DNA of 64,000 bases from Undaria pinnatifida. Taxonomy: Eukaryota > Sar > Phaeophyceae > Laminariales > Alariaceae. Below the pieces are notes generated by a model that searched no databases, was not told the DNA's origin, and saw only the letters and a program-made list of their open reading frames with translations. Position numbers and translations under genes: made by a program. The stretch lies in NCBI GenBank assembly GCA_012845835.1, contig JABAKD010000022.1, positions 13,499,718 to 13,563,717 on the forward strand, in the 5' to 3' direction. Shown here piece by piece: positions 23,781-37,198 of this stretch. Every line of letters begins with the position of its first letter. Position 1 is the first letter of the stretch.

Positions 23781-26700
23781 CGGGTTGTGCTATACCTTGA
23801 TGGCCTATGAGGTTTGACGAAAGTGTGACAGGTAGATGGACACAGCTTAATGGAGGTGTCTTCGAGGAGGTCCCGTATCGCTCGGGTGCTCACTCGCTTG
23901 CGCGGCGGGGCGAGGCGCGGTGCGGCACGGTGCGATGCGGCTGAATAATATGGCGTCCTCCTCGTCTTGCATCTGCTCTCCCCCCGCCCCACCCACGAAT
24001 GCCTTCCGGGTTTAAGCAAGGTACCGGGATACGGTCGACATTTTTTTGTCATGGTTTCCAACGTGTAAGAGCTGCGGCCCCGAGTTTTTTTCCCCTGGTG
24101 CCGAGCTACTTGGAAGGAGGCGATTAGCCTTTGGGGGGCTATGCAGGACAAGTCCCCGTGTCGTCGCATGCAATGCTTCGCGGGGTATGGTGTACGGGAT
24201 GTGGGGGGATGGAGCTGCGCGCAAGATGGTGCGCTGTTCGGTTGCTGGGTTCAGTCTTTGTATGTGCATAGCGCGGCCAATAGACGCGGCAAAGCACAGC
24301 ATGAAACACTATTGTACGGTGTAGTAGTAGGAGGATGCGTATATGCCGGAGGATGGGCCCGCAGGGGTACCCGTTGTCGTTTATGTACGGCTCGGCGCGA
24401 TACGCGAAGAGAACTGGAAATGGGAATGGGAACGGAAGTTGGAACTTGTGGAAAGGGATGGCTTTTCCGGATTTGTCCACGAGAGCTTCTTCCCCCCTCC
24501 CGCTCCCACCTTCGCTCCACGCATGTGGGACGAGGACTGACCTGATGCCTCGCAGGAGTAGGAGGAGGTGCTTTGTGCAGTGTGGTGTGGATTGGTTTGT
24601 GCTACTTTTTTACTCTCCACACGGCGCCGGATTTTGCCGCGTAGGGGCAACGAGGCATAGCGGAGGGGAGGGAGAAAGGGGGAGAGGGAGGGAGGGAGGG
24701 AGGGAGAGGCGGAAGGGAGATGCGAGGGCGGTAGTGTCGATCTTTTCGGGGGGTCGGCGCCATTTCCGCCCGGTATTGTTTTTGGGAAGAGAGAAAGCGT
24801 TTCTTGTATTTCGCTTAACGTCGCGGTATCACAACCATGCATGAGAGTTGGGCTATTACGTGTCTGAGGGTTTCCTTAGGAAAACTCCGCGTCGTTTTTT
24901 CGCCCCCTCCCGTTCTGGAGACTCGTTTTCTTGTCTTGTCTTGTCTTTCGTTCCTTCTTCTTTTCTCGCTTTTTTTTCCCGTGTTTTTTTTTTTCAAGTC
25001 CTTTTTAGTTTTGCGACTGGCTGACTTGACTTGACTCTTGACTAACGTCGTGCGCGTTCTTTTGTTCTTTTTTTGGGGGGGAGGGGGGTTATGTGCCAGT
25101 AGCTTTATGTGCCAGTGGCTTTTTTGACCCGGGCGCAGTACACATGGACGGCTTAAGTACGTAGCGCGCAGCATCTCGGCCGAGCAAATCCCTGCCAAGA
25201 TGCCTGTCTCCAGGCCACTTTAACTTTAAAACGGCTGCTTGGATGGGGTGGGCGGGTGGGGTGGGGCGGGATGGGCTGGGCGGGTGGGCCAGCGAGTCAG
25301 TGGGTCGCTGAGTGGCCGTGGTGGAAAATCGTCGGCACTCCACAGCAGTTGTCACGCGAAGACGTGTATTTTCGGCTCCAGAGAGCATCTGAAGTTGCTT
25401 GACCGTTGTGTACCGTTTCTTGTTTAGATCTGCGTGGTTATTTAAGCACCACGCGCGGTGGGTGGGTAGATTGGTGGGTGGGTTGGCGGCATGGTGAGTG
25501 AGCGAGCGAGTGAGCCCCTGTACAAGTATTTTCTGTTTTTTTGCTCGTATGGTTCGTGCACGCTGTCGTGGTGGCTACTATGGTATCCACGCTACGCTTG
25601 CGCGTACACTTACAATTCACTACACTACACTACACTGCCTGATATTGTGCCAGTACTTCAATGCACGACCGCTGTTTGTCTTGCGTGATGCTTAAATGCT
25701 GCGCATCCGAACAGAGAACAGGGTGACCGGTGATCACGCTTTGACCTTGTGTTCCAAATCACGCCTGGGGAGTTTGGAGCATAGCCGTTAACTGGTTGAT
25801 GGGTTAATCGACCGGTTCGATCCGTAAGAACGACTGGTCGGGCGGTAGAGTCCAGTGCATTTTTCCAGTTTCTCCCCAGTTTCCGAGTTTTCGGGTGTTT
25901 CGTTTTTTCTTTGATTAGTTTTTTTTTCTTTTCAGTTTTTCGTTTTTTTTTGTTTTTTTGTTTTTGCCCAGGTTTGCTGCCGCGGCTTGTCGCAGGGTGC
26001 GGGGGCATTACGGGTAGATGGTAGGAGGTACAGGGGACCCGCCCCGGACCGTTTTGTTTTTGTTTGTTTGTTATGTATCCTCGTATATACTCGAAGATCC
26101 TTTATTTTGCTGGCATCTTTGGAGATTTGATGTTTGTTTGTGGTATTTCGGCGAGGTACGATAGGCGAAGGCATGCTGTCCTGCTTACTACGACGTCCCG
26201 CGTATATACAGTGTTTCGTTGGATCTGTTGCTCTTGCAGCGTGTGGCAGTGTCATCCCTGCCTCAGCGTGGGGTGTTTTTTTGGTGTTGCAGAGCCGTTC
26301 GTTGTGATTTGTGGCATTCCGTTCGTGGTGCCGCCCGAATCAACGCAGGACTTCGTAGTGTAATATGTCTATTTTTCTGTTTTTTTTTCCCCGTAACGGG
26401 TTATGCCGAAGTTTTCGCCATCCCACACGGGCAGGGTAGGGTTTCTTAGTGGTGTCCCGCGTGTCTTCTTGCGGTTTTGGGAGGTAGGTGCCGTCGGTGC
26501 TCACGCCGCGTTCTTCTATGTGTCGTGTCGTGTTCTGTCTCACGCTGCAGCTGCACGGGTATCGTACGGTTTTATTACATGGCGGATTAGGTGAAGATTG
26601 GTGTGTCTTTTCCTTCTGTTGTCCTTCTTTTTCTTCACGACGACTGACTGCTACAGTAGGTGGGGGGGGAATGATCGCGTTTGTTTGTTTTGCCATGATG

Positions 26701-27361
26701 TGTGTTGTTGGCTGTATCTAGTGGGAGCTGTTTTTTTGCGCCGCGGCGGAAGAAGGCGGAGTGGCCATAATGATGAGCTTTTTTCTAGGCGTTTCGTCGT
26801 CCTGATTTGATTGGCCAGGCCTTCTCGCCGACAAGCGGTGCTATTGGTTAGTTTGATTCGTGGGCGATCTTCTGTGACAAAGTATCTGACTCGTTTTCTG
26901 GTTGTGTTGGGACCCCATATATATTTTTGGTCAACTGTCAACCCTAGCAAAAGAGCTGCCACCTCTTTCTTGCCCTTTCCCAAGAGGTTACGTGATTCAA
27001 GCTCTCGCGTTTCAAGTGCACCGCGAGCAACACCCGTCGCCCGCCCGTGAGTTTGCCGGTGCCGGCCGAGGTTTATATATCGACATGACTGCAGGGCAGC
27101 AGTAGGAGTAGTAGCAGGGAGTAGTAGACCCATTCAGTAGGTGGGATGGCATCGCCGCTACGTAGTACGTAGTCAAGGTCCAAAAAAACGCAAAAAACAA
27201 ACGAATAAAATAAAATATAAAGTACTGGGTAGGTAGGTTTTTGCTTGCTTGCTTTGATTCGCCTCGAGCGCGTCTGCTGCTTAAAAACCAGATACGCCGA
27301 GGAGTCCTCCATTGCTAGGGTCGAGGGCGTCTACAGTAGCAGTAATAGATGGTGTTTTTTT

Positions 27362-27772
27362 ATGAAGCACGCTGCGTACGTGGAACAGACGGGTAGCAGA
27401 CGAATGCACGCTGCGTACGTGGAACAGATGAGTAGCAGACGAATGCACGCTGCGTACAGGGAACAGTTGGGTAGCAGACAGTCAACAGCTAGACAGCAGT
27501 CAAGCCAGCCGCAGCCAAGTCGGGATAGACCGGGGAGGTCAGCCATGTGTCAGCCACCGTCCTTTTCATGCGTTAAATCGCAGGCAGCAAGCGGTGCGCT
27601 GCTTTTTTGGGGGAGGGGGGGGGGGGGGGTCGAGGTCATCAGTACGACTGGATTGTATGATTTCCATACAGCATTTGTTGTGTATCAGTTTTTTACGCGA
27701 TATTTTGAGTTGATGAATGGGGAGTTATTCTTCATACGTACCGAACGAGCGAACTGGAATGCCTATCTGTGA
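27362..27772 (+). CDS. Possible small ORF with 13-residue repeats
   Basis: An ATG-initiated 136-codon frame contains 39-bp tandem repeats at 27368-27484 (three copies) that keep frame and encode HAAYVEQ-x-x-SRRM units. The rest shows no recognisable domain and no flanking splice signals that I trust. It lies in the spacer between two convergent genes and may be chance openness of a minisatellite, or part of a long 3'UTR. Confidence 0.12.
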   Translation: MKHAAYVEQTGSRRMHAAYVEQMSSRRMHAAYREQLGSRQSTARQQSSQPQPSRDRPGRSAMCQPPSFSCVKSQAASGALLFWGRGGGGVEVISTTGLYDFHTAFVVYQFFTRYFELMNGELFFIRTERANWNAYL

Positions 27773-29079
27773 TGCTTTCCTTTTTTCGCTGGGTTGATGG
27801 GGGTATCGGTGGTATTCGCACAATTCGCTCAACATAACAGTGATATTCGGCCCACGCAATGCCTGTATTTTGGTATATTTTACTACTTGCAGCTGCTGCT
27901 ACTACTGCTTTCAAGGACAGTCGTTGTTGTTTTGGAGCTCATCGGTCGCTTTTGTGGGTGCCTTCCGATTTAATTCATTCAGCACAACAAGCCTTTTAAG
28001 GGGGGAAAGGCACCCTTGTCCGCCCTTTTATGGTGGTAGCCGCGTACATGTAGATGCATGTCGTTGACGATGGTGATGAGACATACGTTCGTTGGTACAT
28101 GTGTGATGTATGTCGGTGGGCGGTACTAGTAGGCGTCATTCCATCGCGCAAATATCATACGAAGTACTATTATACGCGCGGTTAGTTGCTATCATACGTA
28201 TCTGAAACAGCCGCCGCTGTGGTAGGTGGGTGCGCAAAGCCGGGAGGGGGGGGGGAGGGGGTGGAGGAGGAGGAAGAAGAGGAGGGGGAGTCGAACGCTA
28301 TGAACGCGTGTGTGGAGTGCGTAGTAGAGTAAGCGGTGGCAGCTGAATCATGATAATGATGATGATAATATTTTTGGAAATATTGTTGGGATGCAGATGG
28401 ACGAATAAAATGATGCACCAACGACCACCAACCTCTAAATACGCATCGCTGCGGAAAGCAGCAAAAGCTTACTCGTATGCCTGTTACCTGTTACCGAGTA
28501 TGGCTCATACTCACTCAGATCGTAAGGTGCACGCGAGGATGGCTAGGAGGTGAGTCATGCCCCTCCCACTCCCGGCCTTCTTTTTCGTGCGTAGCCTTGT
28601 TCTGTTCGTATATTATAGGTATTTATGTTGAGGTCTGCCTCTTAGTACCTACCTGTCCGTCTGCTTTCAATCGCGAAACGAACACCAGAAAGAGACTCTT
28701 GCTATGTACCCGCTTTCCACCCGAGGCTGCACACTGCTCATCATACACGGCTGCGGCTTCGTTTGCTTCGCGCCTTATAATATATTATATAATCTATTTT
28801 ATACATACGAGGAATGACGCTTGGTTTACTTTAATTTGAGCAAAAATAGTCGGCAAAAAATTTACCGCGGTGCGGTGATCGTAAACTAAAGATGACACTA
28901 TTAATATGGTACAGCGGTCCACCTATAGTGCCGGTACGTGCCAGTCAACAACACCGGCAGTACATCGGACACCGGCACTATTGGCTATAGCGCCGACGTT
29001 GGTACAGTACAGTACATACATACCCCGATTTAAGAACGCCCCGTGACAAGCCGAGACAAGCGCCCTTAACGCCTATACA

Positions 29080-29156
29080 GCTGGGAACCCGTATTCGAGA
29101 CAAAATTACTTGGATTTGGTATAGGGAGGGGTTTTAGGGCTCTGAAGAGGTTAACA
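29080..29156 (+). repeat. Dispersed repeat R9, copy 1
   Basis: AAATTACTTGGATTTGGTAT, GGGAGGGGTTTTAGGGCTC and GAAGAGGTTAAC are shared with 59050-59131. Confidence 0.5.
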
Positions 29157-31103
29157 ACATAAACGCATTATTGCTCTTGTCTGTTGTGGGAAATAGTACG
29201 CTCTTAGCTCAGGAGGGACATACATGGCGATTTGACCGCTCGTAAGTCCCGAACGCTCGCGTATCCTGGGCACTCTTAAACCGGGGTAGCCACTGTACCT
29301 GGTATGTACTATTAATAGTATAGCGGGCTCCAGTCGTGCCAAGAGCGATGTCATCTATACTACGATATCGGCAATTGCCACTAGACTATTACTATTCAGC
29401 AGGTACTGTTGAGAGACCCCCATCCCCCAATGTGCCAGGATGTTAGTTAGACACCACCCCCCGTGGAAGGCAACGAGTGTGACCGGGGGTCAAGCTGCCG
29501 GAAGTTTCTGCCGCACTACTGTGGACGGGGGTACGGCATACAGGCGCGGTACATAGGATTTCCAAGTTTTTTAGGCCGAACAAAGGCGGGATCAGCGGGA
29601 TCAGCATCTTGGGGAGCCCAGCCTCCACAGGTCATCCATCAGCGCGTATTACGACAAGAAAGTCCAAGACGACAAGTTCAAGTCAACAGTTAGTTAGTGG
29701 GTGCACCACGTGCGAACGGTTGGAAGGCAGACCGCGAAAAAAAAAAAAGCTGCACCGATGGGATTGGAAAATGCGAATCGACAGGACGTTGATGACATGG
29801 ACGTAACAGCAGGCACAACCCATGGACAAGGTGTCATTGGGTTTGAAGACCATGCGTAGTGCACACATACATACCAGGAGCTGAGTAGATGGAGCCGATG
29901 TGATGCAATCGTGTGGGGAAATCGTGTGCGAATTGTGTGGGTGCGGGCAGGGTGAGGGTGGGAGAGCGAACCAAAATATCGCAGAGGGTTGTTGGTGGAA
30001 AATGATCGCTCGAAGAGTGCCTCAAAAGTAAAACCTGAGAGTGTTTATTTCACGAAAAAAGTGTGTGCTAAAAAAAACAGGCGCTTCAAACCATTAATTG
30101 TTCATGGCAAAAAAAAAACACGGTCCCAAAAAAGGAAGCCGAGAAATGACTCTTAGGATTGTCGAACTCGACACAGCAGCTGGTGATGCTACAACCTTCG
30201 AGATGTCATAAATCGAGAGAAAACAAACGACAGGAGCGGGCGCGAAAAGTACACATAGATGCTCTCTTCGCACGGCATGTTTTGAACAAGATATGCTCTT
30301 CCTGGCCAATGGCGCAATGTCAAGACTCTCAGCACTTTGTAACGTTACTTAATAAAGTATTATGAGGGAAATGCATTCGTGGTTGTATGGATATTACAGT
30401 ACGTACCAGGTCGTGCCCAATACACGCATTCAGTGCACAAGCAGTAGCAGAGACGGACGCAAGAGCAGAGCGGCATTACTTGTCACCCATCTACCCGTCC
30501 ACCCAAAAACATATCCTTACACCAACAACAGCACCGAAAACCAGCAACAAAGCCACCTCTCCCATCCCCCCTCCTCAAAGGCACACGCACTAGCAACTCC
30601 CGTTTATAGCACACTCGTAACTAGGACCGCCCACGTGGCGGGGCCAAAAAAGAAAAAAACACGCTTCGGCATATTGCCACAACAGTAGGATACTGTTGAA
30701 TTTAGCTGCAGGCTCAAGCCACACCACCACAAGAAAGAAACAAGACACCACATTGCACATTACGCATCCCAATTCCGGCCTCTCTCAGTCCAGAGGAAAA
30801 AACACGCCCGAAAACAGTAGCAAAATGATGCCACGAAGCGAAAAAAAACATTTGAAAAAAAAAACAAGAAGCAAAATCGAACACAAGGAAATCGCGCGGG
30901 CGTGTGGTTCTTACCCGCTATTAATAGTCTGTAAAAACGCAAGAAAAAACACCTGCAAAATTCCCTCAATATGATCATCATGGCCGATGCGTTTTTTTTC
31001 GGGCAAGGAAGGCCCAAAGCAGCCGTCTAGACAAATTTTTACTACGTACGTGTTCAAAATCAGGGTCTAGTAATAGATAGATTTTGTACTACAAGTGCAA
31101 GGC

Positions 31104-34100
31104 TTAGGACAAATTCCCGTCGAGCTTTGTCACGAAGAAATCCTGCTGCTTTTTCGAGGCCGTGGCCACTATGCCGTTCTCGAAGACAGCCTCCGAGTGG
31201 GTGCTTTTCCGCCGGCGTGGTGTCGTTCGCCGTCGCGGCAAAAGCAGCAGAAAGATCGTCGCCGACATGCCAAGATGGCGACCCACCAGCGTCGTTCAGC
31301 ACCACGCGGAGCAAGACACAGCACGGCCACATGATGCCAGACCATTGATCCCCACCAGAGTGACAGCACGGCCACAGAATGCCAGGCCGCAGTTTTCCAT
31401 CAAGCATCGAGCGAAGCAAGGCACACGGTCACAGCGTGGAGAGACATGGAACAAGGGGAGTGGGTGAGAGGTCCCGCCATAGGATGCATTAGAGGCCCGC
31501 CAGAGCACAGAGTGGAGGACACGCGAACAACATCCAACAAAAAACAACACTTAAAACGCAGCTCTCTACCGCTATTTTTATTCATTGACCGACCGCGGAC
31601 TAAATAAGTCCCCGAAAAGTAAGTAAACCGCGTACCATGAGACTATCATGGGACCGGGTTTTTTTTTTGTTCGACCACAAAACACGTCAACGCACACAAG
31701 CTGGCGACAGATACAAAATACACCAACGCTAGCAAGTTGCCGACCACTACAAGGCACGGGGAAAAGCGTCGCTCGGCTGGGCACAACGAGGGCATTCATC
31801 AGCCCTCACGACGGTGTCTAACCTGCAGTCGACTCCCCCAACCGTACCAAATTTGGCGGTTCTTGCTTTAGTTCGGGAAGATGTGGGGCGGAGAGCGGGA
31901 CACTGTTCGCTCATTGGTCGAGTTTATCCGACTTAGAAACAAATAACACGATGGTGAAGAGTTTAGCGCCGACACGTCCCCAGAGACGAAGACTTTAGCT
32001 GCCATCGCACGAGAGTGATAACTTCTTCTAACGGAAAAACTATTCCTTCGAACGATACAAAAAAACCTTGGTGTCAGAAGATGGTTTATTCGATTTCTTT
32101 CTTTCTCTCTCTGTCTGTCTGTCGGTCTGTTTGTCTCTCCTTCTCTCGTTCTCCCTCTCTCCCCCCTTCCCCCCTGTCACCCTCCCACTCCACTTCTCTC
32201 GTTTTCTGAATACCTACACGGTCGATAAAAACCCAAGCCGCTCCGTCCCAGCATTGTAGGGATGCCAGGGGTTATAGCCCGAAGGATTACGGCCACACAT
32301 GACATGGTTACCCTCCGTCCACCCCCTCCCATACTTGGAACAAGCGTAATGAGCGCCCAAAGTTGGAGGTGTCTCTATTAGGAGTAGGAACGGTGTTCCA
32401 TCTCGAAATAGATGCGTGGTCAATGGTCAAAAGACTAAGGCAAGCAACAAATGAGTCCCCCCCTTCCCCTTCCCCCCCTGACTCGTTGGTGAAAACCCCG
32501 CCGTGATCCTTCCCGGACTTGTAGGGATGCGAGGGTCTAATAGTATACCACAATGGTTTTAAGACTACGGCTATGCATGAAATGAGTACCCCCCCCGTCT
32601 CGTCTCTGAAAAAGGGCCACGCCCCCCATCCATGAAATGAGAAGACCCTCACTCCCGGGTCTCTGGAAAGGGCCACCACCCCCATGAATTAAATTAGTAC
32701 ACTCGCCCCCGCCCGCGCCCCCCGACCTTCTTCTGACACGTACCTGTCGTACTGCATGGGGTAGACCAAGTTGTTCCCCTCGATATCGCTGAACCCCCCA
32801 CCGCTCGCTTTCATCACCGCCTCTGCTGCGCACACGTCCCAAGACTTGTCATTACCAGTCACCCAAATTAAGAACAATTCAACGGTTTTGGGGATAAAAC
32901 ATCACACAGGGGAGAGGGGAGAAACAGCTTGGGGGTGGGGTGGGGGCGGGGCAACTATCAGTCACCGCGAGAGATGAACCCAGTCGAATATTTCTACGGA
33001 CACCCACTCTAACCCTAACACACGACAAACGGGGTTGGGGATGGCGTGGGGGTGGGGGGCGGGGCGAGGTAGGCGTGAGGGTAGGGGTGGGGGTTGGGGG
33101 TAGGGTGGGGCGAGGGTGGGGCAGCTATCTGTCATCGCGAGAGGTGTATCCCAGCCAAATATTTCGCGGGACAATCACTGGACACGAGAAACGGGGTGGG
33201 GGTGGGGTTGGGTATTATCAGTCGAGCTGCAAGAAATGAATCATAGTCACATATTCTCACGGATAAACATCGGACACGAGAAACGGAATGGAGGGGTGGG
33301 GGTGGGGGTGGGGGTGGGGGTAGAGGTGGGCGTGGGTTTGGGTAATTATCTGTCACCGTAAGAAATGAATTATAGCTACACATTTCCAGGTATGAAATTA
33401 TTGGTCAGTGCAAGAGATTAATCACAGCCGCATGTTCTCAGGGATAAGCATCGGACACGAGGAAGGAACGGGGGGGTGGGGTTAGGAGTCGGGGTTGGGT
33501 AACTATCATTCACCGCAAGAGACGAATCACAGCCATATGGATAAGCATCGGACACGAGAAGCGGGAGGGAGGTGGGGTGGGGGTAGGGGGATAGGGGCGA
33601 GAGTAGGGGCGTTGATGTTGGTGTGGGGGGCAGGACCTCGACGAGAGGCTTTGAGCATCACGGCGATCATCTGACATCTTCAGGAAGATGGCGATAGGGA
33701 GACGCGAGCCGTACGGGGTACATATGAGTTCGTGATTTTTTACTGCACGTTCGTTCTCCAGTTCTCATCTTGACGCGAGCTACATGGATGTACACGCCTC
33801 CTACCGTTCAGGACGATATTCACCGCACGGAACTGACCCTCCGCACAAAAAATACCGCACTTACACGGGTCTGTCCCCGAGATGTGTGTCACCTTGACAT
33901 CCGTTACATCCGTTACACGAACGGATGGCAAGACATTTTTACCGCACTATACTGGGACCCGGCACTAAATTGCACCGCACTATCGCGGGACCATCCCCGA
34001 GTCCTCACCTTGATGCGAGTTACATGGATGTACGCTTCCGCCTCTCCATCCAAAACCAAAAGGGACTTGTATCCAGCACCTCCCGCCAAGAGCGCTTCGT

Positions 34101-37100
34101 GGCTTGGGAGGTACTTCTCCACCACGTTCCCACCTTGCCCCGTGTGGGAGCGAGAAATCGTGACCGTGTGCGCCGCTGCCCCCTCTGGCGTCTGGTGGTT
34201 GGGCGGGCAATGAGTACGGTTATGATCGATCATTGTGGGTGGTGATTACGATTATGATCGATCATTATAGTTGGTGATTACGATTATGACTGATCATTAT
34301 GGATGGTGATTGTGGATATTATAACGCTTGTTGACTGTGGCGAGCGATTATACTTATGACAACGTAATTGTGCACGATGTTCCCGCCTTGCCCTGCGTAG
34401 GAGCGAGAAAACTTGACCGCTCACAAATTGGCACCTGTTGGATGGCCGGTGATTATGGTTGGTTATGGTTGGAGGTGATTGTTGATGATTAGGATTGGCG
34501 ATGATGGTGGCTATGGTCGATATTTAATACCATGCAAGACTACTATGGATGATGGCTATGGTAGATCGGCATCTCTGGTGTGAATGGTTGATAGCTGTGG
34601 GTCATGGTTGGTGACTATGGTTGATCGTCAAGGTGGCCTTTACGGCCGGTGACTATGGGTGATTGTGATGGATAGTGACTATGGTCGATGATAATGGTTA
34701 ATGAATGTAGTTGATTATTATGGTTGATGATTGTGGCTGGTGAATACGGTTGATGGTCATGGTTGATGGTTGTCGATCACGATTAAGGTTGATGATGGCG
34801 TAATTCTGCACCACGTTCCCGTCTTGCCCCGCGTGGGGGAAAAGAAAAGTGACAGTGTGCCCCGCTTCGCCCGCTGGCGCCAGTTGGTTGGTTACACGAT
34901 AACCATGGTTGATTTAGATCATGATTAATGACTATGGTTAATTATCACGCATGGTTAGTGGTAATGGTTGATGGTCATGACTGGCGAGTATGGTGGATGA
35001 CTCTGCAAATATATACATTGATTATTGATAAATGTTTGATAATTATGGTTGATGACTAGGTTTGACGACTATGGCCGATGACAATGGTTGGTGGTTTAAT
35101 GATGACCGTGTGCGCCGCTTCGCCCGCCGGCGCCTGTTCATCGGTCTAACGCGCCCACAACAATTAATATGGTCAGTGATTATCGTCGGTGATTTTGTGG
35201 TTGATGATCGTGGTTCATTATCATGGTTTGTGACTGGTGGTTGATGACCAGAGCCTATGGTTGGTGATCATGGTTGGTGGTTGTGGTTGACGATTAATGT
35301 TGATGATCATGATAGTATTGTTGTCGTCGGTAATCATGGTTGGTGGCTATCGTTGATGCTCATGGGTCGTCCGTATACGTGTTGGTGGGACAATGATTAT
35401 GGTTGATGTTTATGGTCTGTAGTCCTCATTGATTATCATGGTTGGTAACATTGGTTGGTGGTATATCGTTGATGAAGTGGATTATTATGGTTGATTGGCG
35501 CCTCTTCCTGATGATCATAGTTGGTGATTATGGTTGATAATCATCGTTTACAACGGTTGGCGATCATGGCTGACAATGATGGTCGATTCATACGCTTGAT
35601 GACCATAGTTCATAATGGACGACAAGCATGGTTGATGTTTACGCTCGATGACTTTGGTTGACGATTGTGGTTGATGAACATGGTTGATGGTCCTGGTTGA
35701 ATGTTCGGGTTCGTTTGAAACAAGGTTGTTGTCCCTACCCCAAGGCCTTTCCAGGCCTCCTCCGCGTCTATGATACATCAACGAGTTTCAGCAGCACTCC
35801 AACTGCTTGCTTGGCGAAACCGAATTACAATAGACTCGCCTTTTTGACCCTATTGAACAGGACACCGTTGTCCCCCTCGTCCAGAGGAATCACGCCCACT
35901 ACCGGGGGCTTATCGTCTTCAAATACCTGCCACGCGCAATCGCAGCAGTAGTATTGGCAGTAGTAGCATCAGTAGCGCCAATAGCGAAGTAGTATAAATC
36001 ATCAACAGTAGCATGTGTATAGCCAAAGGCATGAACAGTAGTATCGATAGCATCAACAATACCAATAGCATCGGTGGCAACGACAATAGCATCAAAGGTA
36101 ATAGCACCAATAGCATCAACAGCATTGGCGACGTCAGTAGTATCAATAGCATCAACAGCAAAATATCAATATCATCCATAGCGTCACCAGCATCAACAAC
36201 GCGATGTCATTACCAATATCAATCGCATCTCCAGTATCAATAGCAATGACACTACAAGTAGCGTCATAGTACCATCAGCACCGTTTGCGTCGGCAGTATC
36301 ACTAGCATCAATATAAGCATTCAATAGCATCAGGGGCTCAATATAATCAATACAGGAACATCAACATAATCAGTCGCGTCAACAGCACCAATAGCATCGA
36401 TAGCATCAACAGCATGTCCCGTATCAACATCAACAGCGATAGCGTCAATAGCACAAGTAGCGTTATTAGTAGCGTCATCAGTATCAATAGGATCAATGCA
36501 ATCAACAGCATAAAGTGCATCAGCAGTAACAAAAGCATCACCGGCACCACCAGCATCAAAACATCGCCAATATGTTGTCATTAGCATCAATATCATAAAC
36601 AAAAACATCTCCAGTGTCAACAGCATCATAATAATCAAAATAATCGAACGTGGATCAAATGTAGCGCCAGCAGTGCCAACAACGGGGGGAGGGGGGGGGG
36701 GGGGGGAGGGGGGAGGGGGTGGCGTGAAAGGTGGGCGGGGGTGGGAAGAGAAGTGGAGGAGGCGGGTGGGGGGGTGGGAGTAGGGGTGGGGGCGGGAGGA
36801 TATAATTGGGGTTGGGGTTGGGGTTGGGGCTGGGGGGGGGCGGTAACTTTCTCTCCCTTCACCTGGTTAATGATGCCCGCGATAGGCGTCCCCTTGTGCA
36901 CGATGCACACCATGGTCGTCACGTAATTCAACAGGTCCTCGCCAAACTCCTAAAATAACAGAGGCATGACATGGGAAGAGGCGGTAAGGGAAGAGACGGG
37001 AAGGTAAAGGGGTTCGGTCGGGCGTGGGAGGTGTCGCTTGCGCCGTACGCCGTGTACTACTACTGCTACACTGCTACTCCTGCTGCTGCTACATACTGCA

Positions 37101-37167
37101 TACTGCTGCTACATACTGCATACTGCTGCTACATACTGCATGCTGCTACACACTGCATACTGCTACC

Positions 37168-37198
<31 letters not shown>

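Larger units (their letters stand above)
23781..31103. other. Spacer between two convergent genes
   Basis: No convincing gene. Contents seen: GGGA repeats near 24661-24715, GGGTGGGC repeats 25240-25320, T-rich tracts 24940-25000 and 25900-25970, 39-bp repeats 27368-27484, a purine run near 28240, CTATAGTGCCGG-type motifs 28920-29030 and repeat R9. Parts should be 3'UTRs of the flanking genes; no poly(A) site was assigned. Confidence 0.45.

Noticed and set aside
33000-33560. Regularly spaced repeats considered as a CRISPR array
   Set aside because: Units vary in length and sequence, there are no unique spacers, and the context is a eukaryotic intron.
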